A DNA stretch of 64,000 nt, from positions 3,286,001-3,350,000 of the forward strand of contig NZ_CP081862.1 of the NCBI RefSeq assembly GCF_019797765.1, in the 5' to 3' direction. This DNA comes from Cellulomonas sp. C5510. Its GTDB lineage: Bacteria; Actinomycetota; Actinomycetes; Actinomycetales; Cellulomonadaceae. Positions 53,233 through 62,030 of the stretch are shown in pieces; within the stretch, counting starts at the first letter, position 1, and every line of letters starts with the position of its first letter. Made by a program: the position numbers and the translations under genes. A model generated the notes under the pieces. The model saw only the letters and a program-made list of their open reading frames with translations, had not been told where the DNA came from and ran no database searches.

Positions 53233-53697
53233 GTGGACACCTCGACCGACCCCGTCGTGCGCCTCGAGGCCGAGCTCGGGCTGCTGCTCCGGCGCGCCCG
53301 GGCGTCGGCGGAACGGCTCGCGCGCGAGGTCCACCCGGACCTCGAGCCGTCCGCCTACCCGCTGCTGGCGCGCATCGAGCGGGAGCCGGACGTGCGTGCC
53401 AGCGAGCTCGCGGAGCACATCGGCGTGGGCCGCGGCACCATGTCGCGCCAGCTCGGGAGGATCGAGCAGCTCGGCCTGATCGAGCGGCGGCCGGACCCCG
53501 GTGACTCGCGCGGTCAGCTCATCCGCGTCACCGCGGAGGGCGCACGCCGGGTCGACGCGGCGCGGGTCGCCCGCCGCCGCTACCTCGGCCAGGTGCTCGA
53601 CGGCTGGACCGCCGCGGAGCGCGCGCAGCTCGCCGACCAGCTCCACCGGCTGAACGAGGACCTCGCGGCGACCCCCCGCACGCCGCCGGCTCCCTGA
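53233..53697 (+). CDS. second MarR-family regulator
   Basis: A 154-residue winged-helix protein unlike the first MarR in detail. LEPSAYPLLARIEREPDVRASELAEHIGVGRGTMSRQLGRIEQLGLIERRPDPGDSRGQLIRVT is the DNA-binding core, and a dimerisation helix pair flanks it. GTG 53233 is only 35 bp after the terminator of the MFS gene, so it probably has its own promoter or weak read-through. No palindromic site was found in the short leader. Target genes are unknown. Confidence 0.88.
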   Translation: MDTSTDPVVRLEAELGLLLRRARASAERLAREVHPDLEPSAYPLLARIEREPDVRASELAEHIGVGRGTMSRQLGRIEQLGLIERRPDPGDSRGQLIRVTAEGARRVDAARVARRRYLGQVLDGWTAAERAQLADQLHRLNEDLAATPRTPPAP

Positions 53698-53742
53698 GAC
53701 CGCCGTCGACCGCGCCGCACCGGGCAGAGGCCCGGCGTCGCG

Positions 53743-54693
53743 TCACGCCCAGGTGAGCGCCCAGGTGCTGCGGCGCCGCGCGACCGCCGCGACCGCGTCC
53801 ACGCGACCGCGGGTCCAGCGCACCGGGAGGTCCTCGAGCGCGCCGGGCACCTCCTCGAGCCCGACCACCAGGGCGTCGACGGCCGCCGGGCTCCGCACGG
53901 TCACCGGTCCGTGCACGACGAGGACGCCGCGTACGCCCACGGGTGACCCCACGGCCGCGCGCAGCAGCGAGCCCGCGCGCGCCGCCGTCAGCCGGATGTC
54001 GCGCAGGTCGGGGACCCCGTGCCCGCCGGCTGACAGGTGCCGGCCGTCCAGCACGAGCTGCTCGCCACCCGGTCCGCCGGCCGGGCGCTCCGCGACGGCG
54101 AACGCCCCGGTCGGGCCGACCAGCAGGTAGGGCACCACGGAGCCCTGGCGTCCCACGGGGACGGCCGGCAGCACGTGCCACCCGGCGAGCACGAGCCGGT
54201 CCAGCCGCTCCGCGAGCGACTCGCCGGCGGGCTGCTCGTCGCCGGCGGGGTGCGGCTGCACGAGGTCCGCGGCGCGGTGCCGGCCCCCCGCCGGCGTGCC
54301 GGACGCGACCGACGGCAGCGAGGGGACCGACGCCGCGGGCGCGGCCGGTGCGGCGGACGGCTCGCCCGCGGCGCGGCGACCGTGGGGACGCTGCGGCGTC
54401 ACCGGAGACGCGGGCGGCGACGGCAGGACCGCGGAGGCGGGCACGACGAGCTCCGGCAGGTCGGCGCGCAGGTACGCCTGCGCGGCCCCCCGCACGACGT
54501 CCTCGAGGCCCACGGCCTCCAGGCCCGCGCCGTCCAGGACGGCGCCGCCGAGGCCGGGGCCCTCCGGCCGGGCGGACGCGACCTGCCCGGTCGTGAGGTC
54601 GACGCTGCCCAGCGGGGCACCGGTGTCGGCCGTCACGTACAGCCGGTCGGCGCCGTAGCGACGCCACCGTCGGACGATCAGGGCCTGCTCCAC
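53743..54693 (-). CDS. NERD-like domain protein of actinobacteria
   Basis: About 316 residues. The N-terminal VEQALIVRRWRRYGADRLYVTADTG is a pattern seen in actinobacterial nuclease-related-domain (NERD) proteins. A Pro/Ala linker (about 100-150) follows, then a domain with RLDRLVLAGWHVLPAVPVGRQGSVVPYLLVGPTGAFAVAERP. In active NERD domains the Asp before VVGP and a Lys after the next strand are catalytic; here both seem replaced (VVPYLLVGP, AERP). It is perhaps a degenerate, non-nuclease version. GTG 54693 was preferred; GTG 54744 would add 17 residues. Function unknown. Confidence 0.7.
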   Translation of the reverse strand: MEQALIVRRWRRYGADRLYVTADTGAPLGSVDLTTGQVASARPEGPGLGGAVLDGAGLEAVGLEDVVRGAAQAYLRADLPELVVPASAVLPSPPASPVTPQRPHGRRAAGEPSAAPAAPAASVPSLPSVASGTPAGGRHRAADLVQPHPAGDEQPAGESLAERLDRLVLAGWHVLPAVPVGRQGSVVPYLLVGPTGAFAVAERPAGGPGGEQLVLDGRHLSAGGHGVPDLRDIRLTAARAGSLLRAAVGSPVGVRGVLVVHGPVTVRSPAAVDALVVGLEEVPGALEDLPVRWTRGRVDAVAAVARRRSTWALTWA

Positions 54694-54759
54694 GTCACCG
54701 GTATCGGCACGCGGGCGCAGGCCCTGAAGCGTCGGTCGATGCACTCCCCCGGACGGCCG

Positions 54760-55176
54760 TCAGCCGACCGTGGGCTCGAACGTCAGGCTGACCGAGTTCA
54801 TGCAGTAGCGGTCGCCGGTCGGGGTCTGCGGGGCGTCGTCGAAGACGTGCCCCAGGTGCGACCCGCAGCGGGCGCAGCGCACCTCGGTGCGCACCATGCC
54901 CAGGCTGCGGTCCTCGATCAGCTCGACGCGGTCACCCGCGAGCGGCGAGAAGAAGCTCGGCCACCCGCAGTGCGAGTCGAACTTGGTGTCGGACCGGAAC
55001 AGCTCGTTCCCGCACGCACGACACCGGTAGACGCCCTGGCGCTCCTCGTCGAGCAGTGCGCCCGTCCACGGCCGCTCGGTCCCCGCGAGCCGCAGCACCT
55101 GGAACTCCGCCGGGTCGAGCTCGACGCGCCACTGCGCCTCGTCCTTCTGGACCTCGTAGGCCTTCTGCTCCGTCAC
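54760..55176 (-). CDS. msrB: peptide-methionine (R)-S-oxide reductase
   Basis: Repairs oxidised methionine (R-sulfoxide) in proteins in the cytosol. The 138-residue protein binds structural zinc by Cys52, Cys55, Cys101 and Cys104. Catalytic Cys125 lies in [11 protein letters not shown]. Cys70, in DSHCGWPSF, is the likely resolving Cys. Also seen: [18 protein letters not shown] and [13 protein letters not shown] 55176 follows GAGGAGG. It is 16 bp from the upstream end of the NERD-like gene at its longest start, so the two may be one unit. Confidence 0.97.
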   Translation of the reverse strand: MTEQKAYEVQKDEAQWRVELDPAEFQVLRLAGTERPWTGALLDEERQGVYRCRACGNELFRSDTKFDSHCGWPSFFSPLAGDRVELIEDRSLGMVRTEVRCARCGSHLGHVFDDAPQTPTGDRYCMNSVSLTFEPTVG

Positions 55177-55394
55177 CTGGTCCTCCTCTCGCCCGCGGGC
55201 CGCGCGGCCGGGTCGGCCGCAGCGCACCCGCGGCAGCAGAACACGGCTGCCGGACGCCGTGTTCCCGGGCGCCCCGCACGAGGGTGACGCGTCCGCGCCG
55301 CCGGCGCCACCGGGCGGCGCCGCCACGGCCGGACGGCGCCGCCCGGGCCGCGGGGTGGCGCCGCGCGCCGACCGCCGGGGTGACCGCGGCGCCG

Positions 55395-57059
55395 CTAGGC
55401 CCCGGTGCGAGGTCCGCCGGCGCGGCCGCGGCCTCCGCGGCTGCGGCGCCGTCCCCCGCCCGTGCCCTCGGCGGAGCGGGCGGCGCCCCCGGCCGGCTGC
55501 CCGGACGGGGCGTCTCCCCCGGAGCTCCAGCGGACGGTCGAGCCGCCGACCGGGGCGCCCTGCGGCCGGCCGGCGCGGCGCGACCGCCCGGCCCCGCCAC
55601 CCGCCGCACCGCTCCGGCCGTGCCCGGCGGCACCGGTGGCGGCCGCGCGGCCGCCACCCGCCGAGCCGGACGCGGCGCGGGTGTCGGACGACGTCCGGCC
55701 CGCGGGGCGGTCGCCCCCGACGCCGCGCCCACGGGCACTGCGCTCGGCGGCCGCTCCGGCGGTGCTCCCGGCGCCGCGGGTCGCGTCGCCCGGGCCGCCC
55801 CGGCCGGTGCCGCGACCGCCCCGGCCCCCGCGGCGGGAGCCGGTCCCGGTCGCGGCGCGCGGCGCCGGAGCGGCGGGAGCCACCGGAGCCACGCGCTCGG
55901 CGACGTCCCCGACCAGCCCGGCGACGACGGCGGACCCCGGCGCGACCCGCTGCGGGGTCACCGTGATGCGCGCCTTGCGGGTCAGGTCCCGGACGTCGCC
56001 GGCCTGCTCGGGCAGCATGACGGTGACCACGTCACCGCCGGACCCGGCACGCGCGGTGCGCCCCGAGCGGTGCAGGTAGGCCTTGTGCTCGGCCGGCGGG
56101 TCGACGTGCACCACGAGCTCGACGTCGTCGACGTGGATGCCGCGCGCCGCGATGTCCGTCGCGACGAGGACGCGGACGTCGCCGCTCGTGAACGCGGCGA
56201 GGTTCCGCTCCCGGGCGCCCTGGCCGAGGTTGCCCTGCAGGTCCACGGCGGGGATCCCGTCCGCGGTGAGCTGCTTCGCGAGCTTCTTGGCCTGGTGCTT
56301 GGTGCGGGTGAACAGCATGCGGCGGCCGGTGCCGGAGGCCAGCTCCCGGACGACGTCCTTCTTGGCGTCCGCGTCGGCGACAGCGAGCACGTGGTGGGTC
56401 ATCGTGGACACCGGCGCCACCTCGGGGTCCACCGAGTGCGTGGTCGGGCGGTCCAGGTAGCGGGACACCAGCGCGTCGACGCCGTTGTCCAGCGTGGCGG
56501 AGAACAGCAGACGCTGACCGCCCCGGGGGGTGCGGTCGAGCAGCCGCTTGACCACGGGCAGGAAGCCGAGGTCGGCCATGTGGTCCGCCTCGTCGAGGAC
56601 GGTGACCTCGACGGCCTCGAGCGAGCACAGGCCCTGGCGGATGAGGTCCTCGAGCCGGCCGGGGCAGGCGACGAGGACGTCCGTGCCGGCGTTCAGCGCG
56701 GTCACCTGACGGCTCTGCGCGACACCGCCGAACACGGTCGTGGACGTCAGACCGCTGGCCGCGGCGAGCGGCTCGACGGTCGCGTGGATCTGCGTGGCCA
56801 GCTCCCGGGTGGGGGCGAGCACGAGGGCCCGCGGCCGGGCGGGGGCCCGCCGGGTGCGTGACGCGGCGAGCCGGGTGACGACGGGCAGCGCGAACGCGAG
56901 CGTCTTGCCGGAGCCGGTGCGGCCGCGGCCGAGCACGTCGCGCCCGGCGAGGGTGTCGGGCAGCGTCGCGGTCTGGATCGGGAACGGGTCGGTGATGCCG
57001 CGCTGGGCGAGGGAGGCCGCGAGGGCGGCCGGGACACCGAGATCGGTGAAGGAAGGCAT
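55395..57059 (-). CDS. DEAD-box RNA helicase with Gly/Arg-rich tail
   Basis: ATP-dependent RNA remodelling, 554 residues. The Q motif (F4...[10 protein letters not shown]), Walker [28 protein letters not shown] (DEAD), [15 protein letters not shown] and [10 protein letters not shown] are all present in order within the first 390 residues. The last 160 residues are low-complexity, rich in Gly, Arg, Ser and Ala ([14 protein letters not shown]), as in cold-shock or RhlE-type helicases, and likely bind RNA. ATG 57059 lacks a strong ribosome binding site. A 76 bp spacer parts it from the PilZ gene on the same strand. Confidence 0.94.
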   Translation of the reverse strand: MPSFTDLGVPAALAASLAQRGITDPFPIQTATLPDTLAGRDVLGRGRTGSGKTLAFALPVVTRLAASRTRRAPARPRALVLAPTRELATQIHATVEPLAAASGLTSTTVFGGVAQSRQVTALNAGTDVLVACPGRLEDLIRQGLCSLEAVEVTVLDEADHMADLGFLPVVKRLLDRTPRGGQRLLFSATLDNGVDALVSRYLDRPTTHSVDPEVAPVSTMTHHVLAVADADAKKDVVRELASGTGRRMLFTRTKHQAKKLAKQLTADGIPAVDLQGNLGQGARERNLAAFTSGDVRVLVATDIAARGIHVDDVELVVHVDPPAEHKAYLHRSGRTARAGSGGDVVTVMLPEQAGDVRDLTRKARITVTPQRVAPGSAVVAGLVGDVAERVAPVAPAAPAPRAATGTGSRRGGRGGRGTGRGGPGDATRGAGSTAGAAAERSARGRGVGGDRPAGRTSSDTRAASGSAGGGRAAATGAAGHGRSGAAGGGAGRSRRAGRPQGAPVGGSTVRWSSGGDAPSGQPAGGAARSAEGTGGGRRRSRGGRGRAGGPRTGA

Positions 57060-57135
57060 GGGTGAGGTCTTTCCGGCGTCGGATCGGGTCCGCAGGTCCG
57101 TGCGCGCGGGGCGGCGACCGGCGCCGGCGGCTCGG

Positions 57136-57783
57136 TCAGGCGAGCGTCTGCTGGCGGCGCTGGGCGCCCTGCGTGCGCAGGACGTAGCGGAAGAGCGCGT
57201 CCGTCTCCCGCGGGGAGGTCTCCACGAACCGGCAGCCGTAGTGCGTCCCGGAGCGCGAGGGCTGGGCACGGACGACGACCGCCTGCAGCCAGAACGCGTC
57301 CGACAGCTCGGGGAAGACGAACCTCACCGTGCTGCCGGGGGGCAGCGCGGTCTGACTCATCATACGCATCCCGTGCGCGGAGACGTCGAGCACGGTGAAC
57401 TGCACGGGTCGTTCCCCGCCCTCGGGCGCCTCGTCCGCGGCGGGCGCCGCGCCCTCCTCGTGCGGGGTGCCGGCCGGTGTCGCGAACCCCTCGCACTCCA
57501 CGCTGACGGCGACGCGGGCGACCGCGCGTTTCTGGAGCGTGGACAGCAGCTCGACGTCGGCGAACGCGACGGTGTCGGCCGTGATGCGGGCGGCAGCCCC
57601 CACGTAGACGCACTCGCCGCGCACGTCGTCGAGCACCCGCAGGGTGTAGAGCTCGCCCTCCGCGACGCCGCGCACGATGCCCTCGGTGCCCGCCCAGAGG
57701 ACGCCGTCGTCGTAGGTCCGCACGTACCCGGACAGCACGGTGCGGCCGTCGTGCTCGACGGAGCACAGGGCGAGCTCGTGCAT
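57136..57783 (-). CDS. PilZ-domain c-di-GMP-binding protein
   Basis: A 215-residue protein with a C-terminal PilZ domain. The c-di-GMP loop Arg pair is in KRAVAR (R86-x3-R90) and the second motif D-x-S-x-x-G is DVSAHG (D133, S135, G138). A roughly 25-residue acidic insert (EEGAAPAADEAPEGGE) parts the two motifs. The N-terminal 80 residues form a separate beta domain of the YcgR-N/PilZN type (LYTLRVLDDVRGECVYVGAAARI). ATG 57783 has GGAG upstream. It is divergent from a GGDEF-EAL gene, a good functional match. Confidence 0.9.
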   Translation of the reverse strand: MHELALCSVEHDGRTVLSGYVRTYDDGVLWAGTEGIVRGVAEGELYTLRVLDDVRGECVYVGAAARITADTVAFADVELLSTLQKRAVARVAVSVECEGFATPAGTPHEEGAAPAADEAPEGGERPVQFTVLDVSAHGMRMMSQTALPPGSTVRFVFPELSDAFWLQAVVVRAQPSRSGTHYGCRFVETSPRETDALFRYVLRTQGAQRRQQTLA

Positions 57784-58051
57784 CGGGACGCTCCGGGGTA
57801 CGCAGGAGGGGGGCGGCTGGACTTTACCCCTCCGGCGCGCGGGCGGGCGTGACCCGAACGGGTGCCGACGTCGTGGCGCTGCGACCGGCCGCGCGGCGCC
57901 GGGGTGCTCGGCGGCCTCGAGCAACGGACCGGGCATTTGTGGCGAAACGCCGCAACACGGATCTTCTCGCCAATTCCGGCGGACCACACCTAGTCTCGGG
58001 ACCGGCCGCGCACACCCTCGTGGCCGTCCCTGCGAGACCCGAGGCCGTCCG
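57784..58051. promoter_or_regulatory. divergent region between PilZ and GGDEF-EAL genes
   Basis: 268 bp with a locally AT-richer patch at about 57930-57995 (GGCATTTGTGGCGAAACGCC, ending with a TAGTCT hexamer at 57991-57996), suiting a promoter for the plus-strand gene. GAGG at 58041-58044 is a possible ribosome binding site for a CTG start. Confidence 0.45.
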
Positions 58052-60019
58052 CTGGCAACCGCACACCGCCGCTGGCCGCTGACCCGGTACTTCGCCGTCG
58101 TCAGCGTCGTCGCCATGCTCGCGCTCGGTGTCGCCCTCGTGCTCGTCACCGCCGACGTCATGCAGCAGCAGGCACAGCGCCACGGCATCGCACTCGCCCG
58201 CTCCATCGAGTCCTACGCCTCCGCCGGGGTCCCCGAGGAGGCCTTCACCATCGGGGTGCTCGCGCCCGGCGACGCCCAGCGCGTCACCGAGCAGGTCACC
58301 GGGTTCCGCGAGCTGCGGCGCCTGCGCCTCTGGACCGTGGACGGCACCCTGCTGTACGACTCGCACGCGGACTCCACCGGGTTCCCGGACGGCGAGCGCC
58401 TGGACACCGCCACCCGCGAGCGCGAGCCCGTCGCACAGGTCGTCACCGTGGTGCGCGGCGAGCAGGTCGGCGGCACCGAGACCACCCTGCTCGACGTCTA
58501 CGTCCCGGTGCAGCAGGGACGCGTGGTCGTCGGCGCCGCCGAGGTCATGCTCGACTACCAGGGCACGGCCGACGCCGTGTCGTCGGCCGTGCGCACGGTC
58601 ACGCTCGTCGTGGCCGGCGGGCTGGCCGTGCTGTGGGTCCTGCTGTTCCGGACCGTGCGCAACGCGTCGCGCCGGCTGCAGGCGTCCGCCCTGGAGAACG
58701 CCCGGCTCGCCCTGCTGGACTCCCTGACCGGGCTGCCCAACCGGCGCATGCTCGCGAACCGGCTCGCCCGGGCGATCGAGGAGTCCACGGCGACCGGTGG
58801 CACCGTCGGCCTCGCGCTGCTGGACATCGACCGGTTCAAGGACATCAACGACTCCCTCGGCCACGACCGCGGCGACGAGCTCCTGGAGCAGGTCGCCGCG
58901 CGCCTGCGGGGGGCGCTGCGCGAGGACGACGTGGTCGCCCGGCTCGGCGGCGACGAGTTCGCGATCCTGCTGCCGGACATCCAGTCCGTGGCCGACGCCG
59001 ACGCCGCGGCCCGCCGGGTGCGGCAGCTCTTCGTCCCGCCGTTCATGCTCGGCGACCTCGCGCTGCACGTCGACACCTCGATCGGGGTCGCCTGCCTGCC
59101 CGACCAGGCCGACGACGCGTCCTCCCTCATGCGGATGGCCGACGTGGCGATGTACACCGCCAAGACCCACCGGCTGGGCGTGTCCGTGTACTCGCCCGAG
59201 GAGGACGACTCCTCCCCGGCCCGGCTGGTGCTGCTCGGGGACCTGCACCGCGCCCTCGGCGTCGCGGACGAGCTCGAGCTGCACTACCAGCCGAAGATCG
59301 ACCTGCGCACCGGCCGCACCGTCGGCCTCGAGGCGCTGATGCGCTGGCGCCACCCGACCCGGGGCATGCTGCCGCCGGACCTGTTCGTGCCGCTCGCCGA
59401 GCAGTCGGGGCTGATCCACGACCTGACGCGCTACGCCCTGCGTGCGTGCGTCGAGCAGCTCGCGGTGTGGCGGGAACGGGGCGAGCCGGTGCCGGTGGCG
59501 GTCAACCTCTCCGCGCACGACGTCACGTCCGCGACCGTGGCGGAGGTGATCGAGCACCTGCTGGCGACGCACGACGTGGGACCGGACCTGCTGGAGGTCG
59601 AGATCACCGAGACCGCGCTGGTCAGCGACCCGTCCCGCGTGGTCCCCGTCCTGCAGCGGCTCGCCGACGCGGGCGTCCGCGTGTCCATCGACGACTTCGG
59701 CATCGGCAACACGTCGATCTCCCAGCTGCGCGACCTGCCCGTGCACGGGCTCAAGATCGACCGGCTGTTCGTCGCGGACCTGTCGGCCACGGGCCGCGAG
59801 GGGTCCGAGGTGGTCGTCAAGGCCATGGTCGACCTCGCCCACTCGTTCGGCCTGCAGGTCGTGGCCGAGGGCGTCGAGGACGTCCGGACCGCCGAGGTGC
59901 TGCGCCGACTGACCGTCGACCAGGCCCAGGGCTACCTGTACTCCCCCGCGGTGCCGCCCGACCGGCTGCGCGCCGAGGACCTGCCGCGTGACGCGGACCC
60001 GCGACACGCGGTCACATGA
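58052..60019 (+). CDS. membrane GGDEF-EAL protein (c-di-GMP synthesis/breakdown)
   Basis: About 655 residues from a proposed CTG start. Transmembrane helix 1 is YFAVVSVVAMLALGVALVLVTA and helix 2 TVTLVVAGGLAVLWVLLF. The roughly 150 residues between form an extracytoplasmic sensor of unknown ligand. The GGDEF domain has RLGGDEFAIL (299-303) and an inhibitory RxxD site (REDD) five residues before. The EAL domain has LEALMRW (427-429), VNLSAHD, EITETAL, SIDDFGIGN, LKIDR, VAEGVED and QGYLYSP, so both catalytic sets look intact. The only in-frame ATGs are at 57740, inside the antisense PilZ gene, and 58115, inside helix 1. Confidence 0.9.
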   Translation: MATAHRRWPLTRYFAVVSVVAMLALGVALVLVTADVMQQQAQRHGIALARSIESYASAGVPEEAFTIGVLAPGDAQRVTEQVTGFRELRRLRLWTVDGTLLYDSHADSTGFPDGERLDTATREREPVAQVVTVVRGEQVGGTETTLLDVYVPVQQGRVVVGAAEVMLDYQGTADAVSSAVRTVTLVVAGGLAVLWVLLFRTVRNASRRLQASALENARLALLDSLTGLPNRRMLANRLARAIEESTATGGTVGLALLDIDRFKDINDSLGHDRGDELLEQVAARLRGALREDDVVARLGGDEFAILLPDIQSVADADAAARRVRQLFVPPFMLGDLALHVDTSIGVACLPDQADDASSLMRMADVAMYTAKTHRLGVSVYSPEEDDSSPARLVLLGDLHRALGVADELELHYQPKIDLRTGRTVGLEALMRWRHPTRGMLPPDLFVPLAEQSGLIHDLTRYALRACVEQLAVWRERGEPVPVAVNLSAHDVTSATVAEVIEHLLATHDVGPDLLEVEITETALVSDPSRVVPVLQRLADAGVRVSIDDFGIGNTSISQLRDLPVHGLKIDRLFVADLSATGREGSEVVVKAMVDLAHSFGLQVVAEGVEDVRTAEVLRRLTVDQAQGYLYSPAVPPDRLRAEDLPRDADPRHAVT

Positions 60020-60102
60020 CTCACCCGAGAACCGGACATCCGGGCTCAAGGTGCGCGACGATCTGACCGATAGGACCCGGTACGACCGTTTCGAACTCAC
60101 CC

Positions 60103-60738
60103 GTGAGGATGACCACCCGGATGGACGAGCTGCTCCGCGAGATGATCACCCCGCCGGCCCCGCGGCGCGATCCCGCTCGCCGCCGGCGCCTGGTGACCAC
60201 CGTCGCGATCCTCGGCATGGCCGGTCTCGGCATGACGTCGCTCGTGACCTCCGCGATCTTCACCGACAGCGACGACGCCGGGCGCACCGGCATCACCACC
60301 GGGACCGTCGACATCGCCGCCGGCGAGGACGCCGTGTTCACGCTGCCTCCCGGGCTGCTGGCGCCCGGCGACGACATCTTCAGCGCCGTCACGGTCGAGA
60401 ACGACGGCTCGCTCGCGCTGGTCTACGGCGTCACCTACACCGCGACCGACCCGGACGGGAAGGCGCTGGCCGGGCAGCTCGGGCTCACGCTGTACGCCGC
60501 GCCGACGTGCACCGCCGCCGGCGTCGCCGGACGCGAGGTGCTCGCCCAGGTCGATACCCTCTCCACCGCGCCGCAGCAGGTCGTCCCGGTGGAGCGCCGG
60601 ATCATCGCGGGCTCCGCCGAGGCGCTGTGCGTCCAGGTCACCGTGCCCGAGTCGCTCGGCGACGGCTTCCAGGACGCGACGACCGACCTCGAGCTGACGT
60701 TCGACGCCCAGCAGGACCCGGAGAACCCGCACCTGTGA
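60103..60738 (+). CDS. TasA/camelysin-like SipW-dependent surface protein
   Basis: A 211-residue exported protein. A basic n-region (APRRDPARRRRL) and hydrophobic segment VTTVAILGMAGLGMTSLVTSA precede AIFTDSDDAGRTGITTGTVDI, the pattern of TasA/CalY proteins (A-x-F-[ST]-D then TGTVD/TGTLDL), which SipW cleaves. The mature part is beta-rich, with two Cys (PTCTA, ALCVQ) that may pair. Such proteins form surface fibres or biofilm matrix in Bacillus; the role in actinobacteria is little known. GTG 60103 is the longest start; ATG 60121 is possible. sipW follows 25 bp on. Confidence 0.85.
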   Translation: MRMTTRMDELLREMITPPAPRRDPARRRRLVTTVAILGMAGLGMTSLVTSAIFTDSDDAGRTGITTGTVDIAAGEDAVFTLPPGLLAPGDDIFSAVTVENDGSLALVYGVTYTATDPDGKALAGQLGLTLYAAPTCTAAGVAGREVLAQVDTLSTAPQQVVPVERRIIAGSAEALCVQVTVPESLGDGFQDATTDLELTFDAQQDPENPHL

Positions 60739-60763
60739 CCGCGGGCCCACGACCCGAGGAGCG

Positions 60764-61501
60764 ATGACCAGGAGGCCGCGCCCGGCCGTCGAGCGCCGGG
60801 CACCGCACCCGGACCGGCCGCGCCGCGCGACCCCGGTTCCGGCGGGACGACGCGCCCTGCGCGCCGGGTTGTGGACCGTCATCGTGCTGTGCGGCCTCGC
60901 CTACGCCACCTCGCTGGCCGTGCCGCTGTGGTTCCAGGCCAACGGCCAGCGCCTGCTGATCGTCACGTCCGGCTCGATGTCCGGGCCGGAGCAGGGGTCG
61001 TTCGACGCGGGCGACGCCGTGGTCATGCGGCGCATCACGGACCCGTCCCAGCTCCGCATCGGGCAGGTCGCCACCTTCTGGCCGGCGGGGTCGGACCAGC
61101 TGGTGACCCACCGGATCATCGCGCTGAAGAACCTGCCCGTGCTGCGGCAGGACGAGGCGACCGGCCGGATGGTCCAGCAGGACGACCCGGTGACCGGCGA
61201 GCCGCTGACCCGGCCGTACATCTTCACCAAGGGCGACGCGAACGCCGAGCCGGACCCGGACGCCACGCCGCTGTCGCAGGTACGCGGCATCATCCTCGAC
61301 GTCCACCCCCGCTGGGGCTGGGTGCTGGCGTGGGCCGGCTCGGCGCAGGGTCGCGCCGCGATGCTGGTGCCGCCGCTCGCCGCGCTCGGGACCCTGGAGC
61401 TGCTGTCCCTGCTCGACGACCGGCGCGCCCGTCGCGCCGCGGGAGACCGCCGCGCCGCGGCCGCCCGGGAACGCCGTGACGATGCCCTCCTCCTCGGCTG
61501 A
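60764..61501 (+). CDS. sipW: SipW-type signal peptidase I
   Basis: ER/archaeal-type signal peptidase, 245 residues. The catalytic Ser71 is in TSGSMSGPE, and the general base is His116 in VTHRI, not Lys, which defines the SipW type. The Asp-containing block is FTKGDANAEPDPD. An N-terminal basic region and helix (LWTVIVLCGLAYATSLAVPLWF) and a C-terminal helix (AAMLVPPLAALGTLELLSLL) anchor it. ATG 60764 follows GAGGAG. Its place next to a camelysin-like gene agrees with a dedicated peptidase-substrate pair. Confidence 0.92.
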   Translation: MTRRPRPAVERRAPHPDRPRRATPVPAGRRALRAGLWTVIVLCGLAYATSLAVPLWFQANGQRLLIVTSGSMSGPEQGSFDAGDAVVMRRITDPSQLRIGQVATFWPAGSDQLVTHRIIALKNLPVLRQDEATGRMVQQDDPVTGEPLTRPYIFTKGDANAEPDPDATPLSQVRGIILDVHPRWGWVLAWAGSAQGRAAMLVPPLAALGTLELLSLLDDRRARRAAGDRRAAAARERRDDALLLG

Positions 61502-61760
61502 GCCGCGGCGCCCCGCCCGGCTGCGCGAGCCCGTGCTCGGCCGGCGCTCGCGTGCCCTGCTCACGGCCGTCCTGGTCGGCGTGGCCGTCGTGGGGCCCGC
61601 CGTGGGGATCGCGTCCGCCCGGTTCGGTGCCGCGGACGGCGTGACGATCTCCATCACGGTGACCCGGACCGCCCCGGCAGCCGACCCGACGGCGGGGCCG
61701 ACCACGACCCCCACGGCCGCGACGCCGGACGCCACAGGGTCTGCGACGACCGCCCCCTGA
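61476..61760 (+). CDS. small exported protein, possible second SipW substrate
   Basis: A 94-residue protein overlapping the end of sipW by 26 bp. Basic n-region (EPRRPARLREPVLGRRSR), one hydrophobic helix (ALLTAVLVGVAVVGPAVGIASA), then ARFGAADGVTISITVTRTA and a Thr/Pro/Ala-rich tail. The stretch right after the helix loosely resembles the A-x-F cleavage region of SipW substrates. It is too short for a full fibre subunit; it may be a fibre cap or anchor, or a truncated paralogue. GTG 61476 or ATG 61482 may be the start. Confidence 0.65.
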   Translation: MTMPSSSAEPRRPARLREPVLGRRSRALLTAVLVGVAVVGPAVGIASARFGAADGVTISITVTRTAPAADPTAGPTTTPTAATPDATGSATTAP

Positions 61761-61790
61761 CGGCGAGCACCGCGGCCGGCCGCCCCGGGG

Positions 61791-61865
61791 GCCCTGCCGC
61801 CGGGGGCCCTGCCGCCTGCGGCCCTGCCGCCTGCGGCCCTGCCGCCTGGGGCCCCGCCGCCGGGG
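61791..61865. repeat. 15-bp tandem repeat, five units
   Basis: GGCCCTGCCGCCTGC and close variants repeated five times without gaps (61791-61805, 61806-61820, 61821-61835, 61836-61850, 61851-61865). It lies in the 270 bp spacer after the SipW operon. No gene is evident in either strand of the spacer. Confidence 0.8.
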
Positions 61866-62030
61866 ACCCCCGCCGCCCGTCGACGGCACCGGGGCGGGCC
61901 GTCGCGCAGCCGGCCGGCCCCGGTGCCGTCGGGTCGCGCCCCTGCGTCGACCCGACCGGCCGGGAGCCGGCCGACGGGTCCCAGGCTCGCGCCCGTCCCG
62001 CACCGTCGCATCCGGAGTAGCGTCGGCGGC

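Noticed and set aside
57740..58051. ATG 57740 as start of the GGDEF-EAL protein
   Set aside because: It would lie antisense within the PilZ gene and add about 104 Arg/Pro/Gly-rich residues before the first membrane helix, with AT-richer promoter-like DNA inside the coding region.
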